Assembly (NCBI GenBank): GCA_003249255.1
Contig: QKJP01000061.1
Location: 1 to 64,000, forward strand
Origin: Bacteroidales bacterium
Lineage (GTDB): Bacteria; Bacteroidota; Bacteroidia; Bacteroidales; Marinilabiliaceae
Reading direction: 5' to 3'
Length of the DNA: 64,000 bases
The notes beneath the pieces were generated by a model. That model worked only from the letters and a program-made list of their open reading frames with translations, did no database searches and was not told where the DNA came from. A program made the position numbers and the translations under genes. Positions 52,257-60,820 of this stretch are shown here, piece after piece (positions within the stretch are counted from its first letter, which is position 1; each line of letters opens with the position of its first letter).

Positions 52257-53258
52257 ATGGCCGGTTCAAATTTTGTTGATTACGTAAAGATATTTACCCG
52301 ATCGGGTAACGGAGGATCAGGATCTGCTCACCTTCGAAGGGAGAAATACATTGAGAAAGGTGGGCCTGATGGAGGCGATGGAGGTCGTGGCGGCCATATT
52401 ATTGTTCGTGGTAATCGCAACTATTGGACCTTGGTTCATTTGAAGTTTAAGCGTCATATTTTTGCCGGTCATGGAGGTTCGGGGAGTAAGAATTGCTCTT
52501 TTGGTGCTGACGGGGAAGATAAGGTAATTGAAGTGCCATTAGGAACCATTGCTAAAGATGCTGAAACTGGTAAATTTTTGTTTGAAATTACCGAGCATGA
52601 TCAGGAAGTGATCTTAGCCAAAGGTGGAAAAGGTGGTCGTGGAAACACGCACTTTAAAACTTCAACAAATCAAACGCCACGTTATGCGCAACCCGGTGAA
52701 GAAGGGCTTGAATTAGCCGTTATCCTTGAATTAAAAGTATTAGCAGATGTTGGTTTAGTTGGTTTTCCAAATGCAGGAAAATCCACTTTGTTATCAGTAG
52801 TTTCTGCTGCAAAGCCCGAAATTGCTGATTATCCATTTACAACCCTGGTTCCTAATTTGGGAATAGTATCTTACCGCAATAACCAGTCGTTCTGTATGGC
52901 TGATATTCCCGGAATTATAGAAGGTGCCAGTCAGGGGAAAGGACTTGGATTGCGATTTTTGCGTCACATTGAGCGAAATTCAATTTTGCTTTTCATGATA
53001 CCTGCCGATACTGAGGATATTCAGGAAGAATACAGTGTTTTGTTAAATGAATTGCAGCAATATAACCCTGAGCTGTTGGATAAGAATCGTTTGTTGGCCA
53101 TAACAAAGGCCGATTTGTTAGACGATGAATTAATTGAAGAAATCGAGAAAGATCTACCTGATATTCCTCATGTCTTTATTTCATCGGTGGCTCAGCAAGG
53201 AATTACCGAGTTGAAAGATATGGTGTGGCATGCCCTGGAAGAAGCGAATACTTTATAG
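52257..53258 (+). CDS. obg: GTPase Obg/CgtA
   Basis: 333 residues. An N-terminal glycine-rich Obg domain (about 3-160; [16 protein letters not shown]) is followed by the GTPase domain with G1 [10 protein letters not shown]3 [11 protein letters not shown]4 TKAD. There is no C-terminal OCT domain, as is common in this phylum. Acts in 50S subunit assembly and stress control. It follows adk after the repeat element. A 9-bp hairpin lies shortly downstream (53270-53303). Confidence 0.96.
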   Translation: MAGSNFVDYVKIFTRSGNGGSGSAHLRREKYIEKGGPDGGDGGRGGHIIVRGNRNYWTLVHLKFKRHIFAGHGGSGSKNCSFGADGEDKVIEVPLGTIAKDAETGKFLFEITEHDQEVILAKGGKGGRGNTHFKTSTNQTPRYAQPGEEGLELAVILELKVLADVGLVGFPNAGKSTLLSVVSAAKPEIADYPFTTLVPNLGIVSYRNNQSFCMADIPGIIEGASQGKGLGLRFLRHIERNSILLFMIPADTEDIQEEYSVLLNELQQYNPELLDKNRLLAITKADLLDDELIEEIEKDLPDIPHVFISSVAQQGITELKDMVWHALEEANTL

Positions 53259-53269
53259 TATTTTTATTT

Positions 53270-53303
53270 GGCTACGCTATCGTTTATGGTTGAGAGCGTA
53301 GTC
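53270..53303 (+). terminator. hairpin after obg
   Basis: GGCTACGCT / AGCGTAGTC pairs at eight of nine positions around a 16-base loop. T-rich sequence follows only after 15 bases, so termination is uncertain. Confidence 0.4.
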
Positions 53304-53468
53304 AATTAGCTCCTACATTTTTTTACCTTTAGTTTTATCAATGATGGAATGGAATCTTTAATTGAATTTCCGTGTAATTCCATGTATTCCCTAGTTTATT
53401 GAAATAAATCATTCCCAATTCTCCATTCTCTTTCTTATCTTCGAGCTTAAATGGTGTAAAAGGGGACT

Positions 53469-55301
53469 ATGGTGGAGAAAAGAAACAACACAGCAATCAA
53501 TTTAAAAAGCTATTATCTCAAGAAGAAAAAAATTTGGGAAGCGCGTATTTCCGGCCTAAACAAACTGTCAAAATTGGTAGGATGGTCGAGACTCGTAGCT
53601 TTTTTATTAGCCTTTGTGTTGCCTTTCTTTGTTTTTGAATTGGGGTCATGGTTGTTCTTTAGTTTCTGCTTTTTCTTTTTTGTTGCTTTTATGCTGTTGG
53701 TCATCTTTCATAACAAGTTGATTCGGCAGAAAAATTACATTTCTTATCGTATAGCTTATCTCCATCGAGAGATTCGAATCATTGATGGAGATTTTCAAAA
53801 AGAGCCTGATGGTGAAAAGTATATTGATCAGGATCATGAATATGTTTATGATCTTGACTTGTTTGGTAAAGGTTCCTTTTTTCAGTTTTTAAACCGAACT
53901 GCTTTGCGGGGTGGTGAAAACAAGCTTGCTGAGCGAATTAAGAAACTTTCTTTCGATCCGTTAGAAATCAAAAATAGACAAGATGCCATAAAAGAATTAT
54001 CAGATTTTGCAGGTTTTAAAGGGCACTTTTATGCCTTAGGTAAAGTTGCAGAAGAGAAACTCAAGGATCGTCAGCCCGAAATAGTTGTCAAGGATTTTGA
54101 AGTTAATTTTATTTCCGCTTTTGTAAAAGTGTTTTCCATTGCCTTTACGGTCGGTTCCTCGTTTGTTATTTTATTGACCTTTCTTGGTGTGTTGCCTTGG
54201 GTAAGTTTGTTGCTTTTATTTTTGGTCGGAGGTGCTATCTCAGGTGTTTTTGTTAAACGGGTGATGAAGGTTCATAGTCAGGTAACAGAACTGGGACAAG
54301 TTTTAAGTCGCTATGGACAATTGCTGGTGCATTTTGATAGTGCCAAATTTGAAGGTTCATTATTGATGCAATTACAAAAGCGAATCAGGTATAATGGCCA
54401 AAGTGCTTACGTTTCCCTCAAGAAACTTTCAATTGCCATTGATCAGTTTGATCAGCGATTAAATATGTTAATGGGGGTAGTGTTAAATGCATTCTTCTTA
54501 TGGGATATTCATTGTTGCCATTATCTCATGATCTGGAAACGAAAGCATGGAGATCAAGTAGAAAGCTGGTTTGAGGTGTTGTACGAAGTTGACGCGCTGA
54601 ATACCTTTGCATCATTTCGATTTAATCATCCTGCGTATTGTGTGCCTCAATTTGATGAAATAAATATTATTAAGGCAATCGCAATTGGTCATCCATTAAT
54701 TGATGCTTCAGACCGGGTGTCCAATAATTTTCAAATCACTGCCGATCGTCGAATTTGTATCGTTACCGGTGCAAATATGGCAGGTAAGAGTACTTTTTTA
54801 CGAACCATTGGGGTGAGTTTAGTTTTAGCATCTTGTGGCTCTGTTGTGGCTGCCGAAAAATTTATATACAAGCCAATCCCTTTTATTACCAATATGAGGG
54901 CAATTGATAATTTGGTTAAGCATGAGTCTTATTTCTTTTCAGAATTGAAGCGTTTACAATTCATCATGGATCAGCTTAAAGAAAAAGGGGAGTTGTTTTT
55001 TATTTTAGATGAGATTTTAAAAGGAACCAATTCTTACGATAAGACAACAGGCTCTAAAGAGTTAGTAAAACAATTACTGAAGCATAATGGATGTGGGTTA
55101 ATTGCAACTCACGATTTGGAGTTAGGGCAATTGGCTGAGGATAAGCCTAAGTCCATATTTGCCAGCTGCTTCGAGGTGACTTTTGCAGGAGATAATCTTT
55201 ATTTCGATTATTTATTGCATCCGGGTGTAACCCAAAGCCATAATGCTTCGTTCTTAATGCAAAAAATGGGGTTGATTCCTAAAAGACCTGCGAATATGTG
55301 A
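53469..55301 (+). CDS. membrane-anchored MutS-like ATPase
   Basis: 610 residues. The C-terminal half is a MutS core and ATPase domain: Walker A TGANMAGKST (about 432-441), NMRAIDNL, Walker B FFILDEILKGTNS (about 510) and IATHDLELG. The N-terminal half has no mismatch-recognition or connector domain; instead it carries hydrophobic segments near 40-80 and 215-270 that predict membrane insertion. Related proteins in Bacteroidota are annotated as MutS but are unlikely to do canonical mismatch repair without domain I. Function unknown. It is a single gene between obg and topo IV. Confidence 0.87.
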   Translation: MVEKRNNTAINLKSYYLKKKKIWEARISGLNKLSKLVGWSRLVAFLLAFVLPFFVFELGSWLFFSFCFFFFVAFMLLVIFHNKLIRQKNYISYRIAYLHREIRIIDGDFQKEPDGEKYIDQDHEYVYDLDLFGKGSFFQFLNRTALRGGENKLAERIKKLSFDPLEIKNRQDAIKELSDFAGFKGHFYALGKVAEEKLKDRQPEIVVKDFEVNFISAFVKVFSIAFTVGSSFVILLTFLGVLPWVSLLLLFLVGGAISGVFVKRVMKVHSQVTELGQVLSRYGQLLVHFDSAKFEGSLLMQLQKRIRYNGQSAYVSLKKLSIAIDQFDQRLNMLMGVVLNAFFLWDIHCCHYLMIWKRKHGDQVESWFEVLYEVDALNTFASFRFNHPAYCVPQFDEINIIKAIAIGHPLIDASDRVSNNFQITADRRICIVTGANMAGKSTFLRTIGVSLVLASCGSVVAAEKFIYKPIPFITNMRAIDNLVKHESYFFSELKRLQFIMDQLKEKGELFFILDEILKGTNSYDKTTGSKELVKQLLKHNGCGLIATHDLELGQLAEDKPKSIFASCFEVTFAGDNLYFDYLLHPGVTQSHNASFLMQKMGLIPKRPANM

Positions 55302-55515
55302 TTGTTTATCAATGTGCCAATTTGTCCATGTACGTTGAGGATAAATTTATCGTTTGCAGTCTTTGAATCATCTTTTGTAGTGCAGGGATTTTTTGAATTT
55401 GAAAGTAGTGATTAGGGGTTTGCATTAGTCTAATATCTATCCTCTAAATTCTATTGATCAATTCAGAGTTAAGGCCTTGTTGAAAAAGAAATTATTAAAG
55501 GATTTTCCTTTTCAT

Positions 55516-55523
55516 TATATTTG
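55516..55523 (+). promoter_or_regulatory. -7 box TATATTTG before parE
   Basis: TATATTTG overlaps the first codons of the longest open frame (from 55521), so the protein should begin downstream, at the ATG at 55572. Confidence 0.5.
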
Positions 55524-55571
55524 GGGCTATTAAGCCTTGGAACAATCATTTTATCGAAATCTGGAATAAGC

Positions 55572-57428
55572 ATGAGTAGTCAAAGTAGTCACAACTATTC
55601 GGAAGACGCAATTAAAACGCTCGACTGGAAAGAACATATTCGTAGAAGACCCGGAATGTACATTGGTAAATTAGGGGATGGAACCTATGCCGATGATGGT
55701 ATTTACGTTTTGCTCAAAGAAGTGATGGATAACTCCATTGATGAGTTTATGATGGGTAATGGAAAAAAGATTGACGTAAAGTTGTCGGATGGACGTGTGA
55801 GTATTCGTGACTACGGCCGGGGTATTCCATTAGGGAAAGTGATTGATGTTGCCTCTAAAATGAATACCGGGGCAAAATATGATTCCAAAGCCTTTAAAAA
55901 ATCAGTAGGATTAAACGGGGTTGGTATCAAGGCGGTAAATGCTTTAAGTAACGAATTTATTGTGAAGGCTTATCGTGATGGGCAGGTAAAGCATGTTGAT
56001 TTCTGCGCGGGAGAGATTGTTACCGATCATGAAATTGCACCAACTGAAGAAGCCAATGGTACTTATGTTGAGTTTTTGGCTGATAATACCATCTTTGGGG
56101 ATTACCATTATCAGGAAGAATACATCGAGACACTTCTTAAAAACTACACTTATCTGAACACAGGCTTAATCATCAATTTTAACGGTAAAGCATATCAAAG
56201 TAAAAAAGGATTATTCGATCTTTTAAAAGATAACTTAACCATTCCTGAATTGTATCCGATTATTCATTTGGTTGGAGAAGATATCGAAATTGCTTTTACG
56301 CATGGTAATCAGTATGGAGAGGAGTATTATACTTTCGTAAATGGTCAGCACACCACTCAAGGAGGAACACATTTAGTGGCTTTTCGTGAGGCATTTGTGA
56401 AAACGATTCGAGATTTTTATAATAAGAATTTTGATGTGTCAGACATTCGTACCGGTATTGTTGCTGCAGTAAGTGTAAAAGTTGAAGAACCTGTTTTTGA
56501 GTCTCAGACCAAAACCAAATTAGGATCCAAAGAAATGGGACCAAATGGGCAAACGGTTCGCCAGTTTGTACTTGATTTTGTTACTGAGAAATTAGATAAC
56601 TTTCTACATAAAAATCTCGAAACAGCTGATGCTTTAAACAGGAAGATTCTTGAGTCGGAAAAAGAGCGTAAAGCTATTTCAGGCATTCAGAAGTTAGCCA
56701 GGGAGCGTGCTAAAAAAGTTAGTCTTCATAACAAGAAGTTACGTGATTGTCGTATCCATTATACTTCAAAGGATGAGATGAAATTAGAAAGTTCCATTTT
56801 CATTACCGAAGGAGATTCAGCAAGTGGATCCATCACCAAAGCTCGAAATGTAAATACTCAAGCCGTCTTTAGTTTAAAGGGTAAGCCCTTAAATACTTTT
56901 GGATTAACACGGAAGGTAGTTTATGAAAACGAAGAGTTTAACCTCTTACAAGCAGCTTTGGATATCGAAGAAAGTTTAGAAACTCTTCGCTATAATCATG
57001 TGATCATTGCCACTGATGCCGATGTAGATGGGATGCACATCCGGTTGTTGTTAATCACCTTTTTCTTGCAGTTCTTCCCTGAGCTGGTGAAAAACGGACA
57101 TTTATATATTCTTCAAACACCTCTTTTTAGGGTGCGAAATAAAAAGAAGACGCTTTATTGCTATTCGGATGAGGAGCGAGTTGCTGCCATCAAAGAATTG
57201 GGTGTAAAGCCTGAAATTACGCGATTTAAAGGGTTAGGTGAGATATCGCCTGATGAGTTTAAGCACTTTATCAATAAGGATATGCGTTTAGAGCCGGTGC
57301 GTATGAAAAAAGATCATTCGATTAATCAATTACTTGATTTTTACATGGGGAAAAATACACCGGATCGTCAGAATTTTATTATCGACAATTTGGTCATCGA
57401 AGAAGATCTTGTAAATGAAAGCTTATAA
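55572..57428 (+). CDS. parE: DNA topoisomerase IV subunit B (type IIA)
   Basis: 618 residues from the ATG at 55572. GHKL ATPase domain with [25 protein letters not shown] and [11 protein letters not shown]; transducer with QTKTKLGS; Toprim domain with [10 protein letters not shown] and [10 protein letters not shown]. It supplies the ATPase half of topoisomerase IV, which decatenates daughter chromosomes. It is followed after 12 bases by the A subunit, so the two are made together. GyrB would be expected to be longer and encoded elsewhere. Confidence 0.93.
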   Translation: MSSQSSHNYSEDAIKTLDWKEHIRRRPGMYIGKLGDGTYADDGIYVLLKEVMDNSIDEFMMGNGKKIDVKLSDGRVSIRDYGRGIPLGKVIDVASKMNTGAKYDSKAFKKSVGLNGVGIKAVNALSNEFIVKAYRDGQVKHVDFCAGEIVTDHEIAPTEEANGTYVEFLADNTIFGDYHYQEEYIETLLKNYTYLNTGLIINFNGKAYQSKKGLFDLLKDNLTIPELYPIIHLVGEDIEIAFTHGNQYGEEYYTFVNGQHTTQGGTHLVAFREAFVKTIRDFYNKNFDVSDIRTGIVAAVSVKVEEPVFESQTKTKLGSKEMGPNGQTVRQFVLDFVTEKLDNFLHKNLETADALNRKILESEKERKAISGIQKLARERAKKVSLHNKKLRDCRIHYTSKDEMKLESSIFITEGDSASGSITKARNVNTQAVFSLKGKPLNTFGLTRKVVYENEEFNLLQAALDIEESLETLRYNHVIIATDADVDGMHIRLLLITFFLQFFPELVKNGHLYILQTPLFRVRNKKKTLYCYSDEERVAAIKELGVKPEITRFKGLGEISPDEFKHFINKDMRLEPVRMKKDHSINQLLDFYMGKNTPDRQNFIIDNLVIEEDLVNESL

Positions 57429-57440
57429 TATTTTTGGAAT

Positions 57441-60086
57441 ATGAGTATCGACGAAGAGTACGAAAATATACCTGCTGAAGATAACCAGCCGGAATCATCA
57501 AACGAACATTTGCCTGAAAATCAAAAAGTGTGGGATTTGGAGGATACCCGTATCACTCACCTTCCGGGGATGTACCGACAGTGGTTTTTAGATTATGCCT
57601 CTTATGTCATATTGGAGCGCGCCGTTCCTCATGTTAACGATGGGTTAAAACCGGTGCATCGTCGAATTCTTCATGCCATGCGTCGTATGGATGATGGGCG
57701 ATACAATAAGGTCGCGAACATCATTGGTTTTACCATGCAGTTTCACCCTCATGGTGATGCTTCTATTGGTGATGCTTTGGTGCAGTTGGGGCAAAAAGAT
57801 TTATTGATTGATTGCCAGGGAAATTGGGGTAATGTTTATACCGGCGACCGTGCGGCAGCAGCTCGTTACATTGAAGCTCGATTAACCAAATTTGCTCAGG
57901 ATGTGGTTTTCAATCCTAAAACTACAGAGTGGAAACTATCTTACGATGGCCGTAACCAGGAACCCATTACCTTACCCGTAAAATTCCCCTTGTTGTTGGT
58001 ACAAGGCGTAGAAGGTATTGCCGTAGGTTTGGCTTCAAAAGTATTACCTCACAACTTTAATGAATTAATAGATGCATCAATTGCCATTTTAAAGGAGCAG
58101 GATTTTGAGATTCTTCCTGATTTTCCAACCGGTGGTATGATGGATGCATCCCGTTATAATGATGGTTTAAGAGGAGGAGCAGTTAAAGTCCGTGCCAAAA
58201 TCAGTAAGGTAGATAGCAAAACCTTGATGATCTCTGATATTCCATTTGGGAAAAATACGACTACTTTGATTGAGACTATCCTGAAAGCCAATGATAAGGG
58301 AAAGATTAAAATCAAAAAGATTGATGATAATACCGCCGAGAATGTAGAGATTCTGATCTACTTACACAATGGTGTATCTCCGGATAAAACCATAGATGCA
58401 CTGTATGCTTTTACCGATTGTGAAGTTTCTATTTCGCCCAATGCCTGTGTAATTGAAGATCACAAACCTGTGTTTTTAGGCGTCTCACAAATCTTGAAAA
58501 AGAATACCGATTTTACCGTTCATTTGTTAACGCGCGAATTGGAAATTCGACTTGGCGAATTGGAAGAGATGTGGCACTTCAGTTCTTTGGAGCGTATTTT
58601 TATCGAACATGAAATTTACCTCCGTATTCGTGAGTGCGAAACCTGGGAAGCGGTGATTGAGACTATTGATAGAGGTTTAGACCCCTTTAAGCCTAATCTG
58701 CGTCGTGAAGTTACACGTGATGATATTATTCGCCTAACTGAAATCAAGATCAAGCGTATCTCGAAATTTGATTCCCAGAAAGCAGATGATTACATTGCTT
58801 CTTTGGAAGATGAGATGAAACAAATCGGATTCCATTTAGATAACATCATCGATTACTCCATCGATTACTTTAAACGGATTAAAAAACAATACGGTAAACA
58901 ATATCCTCGTAAAACAGAAATCCGAAGCTTTGAAAACATTGAAGCTACAAAAGTGGTGGTTAAAAACGAGAAGCTGTACATTGATCGTGAACAAGGCTTT
59001 GTTGGGACCTCTCTTAAAAAAGACGAATATATCGGTGATTGTTCTGATCTTGATGACATCATTATCTTCTATAAAGACGGGAGGTATCGAATTACTAAGG
59101 TGACAGAAAAAGCCTTTGTAGGTAAAGATATCATTCACATTGCCGTTTTTAAGAAAAATGATAAGCGCACCATCTACAATGTGGTGTATTGTGATGGAAA
59201 AGATGGAATCTCCTACATGAAACGTTTTGCGGTAACAGGAGTAACTCGAGACAAAGAGTACGATGTAACGCAAGGAACACAAGGATCGGTGATTCAGTAT
59301 TTTAGCGCCAATCCGAATGGTGAGTCAGAGATCCTGAAAATTATCCTTAAACCAAAGGCGCGTATTCGTAATCAGGTATTTGATTTAGACATGGGTGAAT
59401 TGGCCATTAAAGGACGAAGTGCCCGTGGAAACATTGTATCTAAGTATGCGCTACATAAAGTGTCTCTGCGTCGCAAAGGAGAATCAACCCTTGGAGGTCG
59501 TAAGATTTATTTTGAAGAAGAAACCTTACGTTTAAATGCTGACGGACGAGGTAAGTTCTTAGGGGAGTTCTCCGGAGGTGATCAAATTTTAGTCGTAAGC
59601 AATGAAGGTAAGTTCTATTTTACCGGTTATGATTTAAGTACTCACTTTGAGGATAATATCCTGAAGATCGAAAAAGCAGATCCACACAAAGTCTGGTCAG
59701 CTGTTTTCTGGGATGGTGAGCAGAAGTACTATTACGTAAAGCGCTTCCAATTAGAGTATGGAAGTAAAGAGCAGTCGATTCTTGGTGAGCATTCGAAGTC
59801 CAGGTTAGAAATCTTGACAGATGTGGTTTATCCTCGTATCCAAACCGTATTTGGTGGAGATGATAAATTCCGCGAGACGTTAATTATCGATGTGGATGAG
59901 TTTATTGGCGTAAAAGGATATAAAGCCAGAGGTAAACGCTTATCAACCTATTCGGTTGCTAAAATTACAGAATTAGAACCTACTCGTTTCCCAGATCCGG
60001 AACCTGAAGTTGAGCCTGAAATTGATGACGATACTTCAACTGAAGATTTAGATAATGAGGATAAAGATCAAATGTCTTTATTCTAG
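57441..60086 (+). CDS. parC: DNA topoisomerase IV subunit A
   Basis: 881 residues. The breakage-reunion domain has DGLKPVHRRILHAM and the active-site tyrosine in DRAAAARYIEARLTKFAQD; a coiled-coil follows and the C-terminal domain forms a beta-pinwheel (about 520-840). The GyrA box QRRGGKG is not found; RRKGESTLGGRKI is at the corresponding place, in keeping with ParC. A Glu/Asp-rich tail ends the protein. Partner of the gene directly upstream. Confidence 0.93.
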   Translation: MSIDEEYENIPAEDNQPESSNEHLPENQKVWDLEDTRITHLPGMYRQWFLDYASYVILERAVPHVNDGLKPVHRRILHAMRRMDDGRYNKVANIIGFTMQFHPHGDASIGDALVQLGQKDLLIDCQGNWGNVYTGDRAAAARYIEARLTKFAQDVVFNPKTTEWKLSYDGRNQEPITLPVKFPLLLVQGVEGIAVGLASKVLPHNFNELIDASIAILKEQDFEILPDFPTGGMMDASRYNDGLRGGAVKVRAKISKVDSKTLMISDIPFGKNTTTLIETILKANDKGKIKIKKIDDNTAENVEILIYLHNGVSPDKTIDALYAFTDCEVSISPNACVIEDHKPVFLGVSQILKKNTDFTVHLLTRELEIRLGELEEMWHFSSLERIFIEHEIYLRIRECETWEAVIETIDRGLDPFKPNLRREVTRDDIIRLTEIKIKRISKFDSQKADDYIASLEDEMKQIGFHLDNIIDYSIDYFKRIKKQYGKQYPRKTEIRSFENIEATKVVVKNEKLYIDREQGFVGTSLKKDEYIGDCSDLDDIIIFYKDGRYRITKVTEKAFVGKDIIHIAVFKKNDKRTIYNVVYCDGKDGISYMKRFAVTGVTRDKEYDVTQGTQGSVIQYFSANPNGESEILKIILKPKARIRNQVFDLDMGELAIKGRSARGNIVSKYALHKVSLRRKGESTLGGRKIYFEEETLRLNADGRGKFLGEFSGGDQILVVSNEGKFYFTGYDLSTHFEDNILKIEKADPHKVWSAVFWDGEQKYYYVKRFQLEYGSKEQSILGEHSKSRLEILTDVVYPRIQTVFGGDDKFRETLIIDVDEFIGVKGYKARGKRLSTYSVAKITELEPTRFPDPEPEVEPEIDDDTSTEDLDNEDKDQMSLF

Positions 60087-60121
60087 AAGTGAGTGTCGAG
60101 TAATGCGATATACCAAATGCT

Positions 60122-60240
60122 GCCGCACGATTGAATCGTGTGGCTTTTATATTTTACCACACGAAGGGATTCGTGGCGTAGTTGTCAAAATTGTTATTAT
60201 AAGCTTTCGGACTCCGGACTTCGGACTCCAAACTTCGAAC
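60122..60240. repeat. paired CACGAAT palindromes plus CGGACTC array before aroK
   Basis: 60122-60144 contains CACGATT-G-AATCGTG and pairs, as an inverted copy, with 60157-60177 (CCACACGAA...TTCGTGGC). After 30 bases a heptamer array follows (60208-60240: CGGACTC, CGGACTT, CGGACTC, CAAACTT, CGAAC), similar to element A's CGGAGTT unit but in one orientation and without an S23 gene. It ends nine bases before aroK. Confidence 0.6.
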
Positions 60241-60248
60241 TAAAAAAC

Positions 60249-60776
60249 ATGGAAATCACAAAAGTATACTTCATCGGCTTCATGGGAAGTGGCAAATCAA
60301 CCCTTGGCCGACGTTTAGTCAGAAACACATCCTGGCGTTTTATCGATATGGATGATTATTTTGAAGAAAAGCATCAGATGACCATTTCTCGCTTTTTTGA
60401 AGTACATGGTGAAGATCAGTTTCGTATCGCTGAAAAAGAAATTCTTCAGGAATTAGCGAGTGAAGAAAAAGTCATCATTGGAACAGGAGGGGGTGCGCCT
60501 TGTTTTTTTGATAATATGCAAAAAATGAATGATAGCGGTTTGACGGTTTACCTGAAATTAACACCGGAAGGATTAGTTGATCGCCTAAAGACCGGACGAA
60601 ATGAACGGCCATTGGTTGCCAATAAATCAGGAGAAGAATTGCTTCAATTCATTAAGGAAAAACTCGATGAGCGTACCAAGTATTACGAGCAAGCGAATGT
60701 AATTGTAGATTCTGAAGCCTTACCAATGGATGCGTATGGGACTTTGTTGGAGTTATCCGGCGTAGATCTAAAATAA
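60249..60776 (+). CDS. aroK: shikimate kinase
   Basis: 175 residues from the ATG at 60249, which directly precedes the conserved strand; the longer open frame upstream reads through the repeat array. Walker A is GFMGSGKST, the shikimate-binding DMDDYFEE and the FRIAEKEIL segment are typical, GTGGGAP is the glycine motif, and RNERPLV holds the LID arginines. It makes shikimate 3-phosphate in aromatic amino acid synthesis. Confidence 0.95.
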   Translation: MEITKVYFIGFMGSGKSTLGRRLVRNTSWRFIDMDDYFEEKHQMTISRFFEVHGEDQFRIAEKEILQELASEEKVIIGTGGGAPCFFDNMQKMNDSGLTVYLKLTPEGLVDRLKTGRNERPLVANKSGEELLQFIKEKLDERTKYYEQANVIVDSEALPMDAYGTLLELSGVDLK

Positions 60777-60820
60777 GTGATGAAAACCTGATAGGAATGA
60801 AATTGGCTCATTGACCCGTT

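Noticed and set aside
58836-59282. 148-codon minus-strand frame within parC
   Set aside because: Antisense to conserved topoisomerase sequence, no family features.
60138-60248. Longer start for shikimate kinase
   Set aside because: The upstream codons read the palindrome and heptamer array; the conserved kinase begins at 60249.
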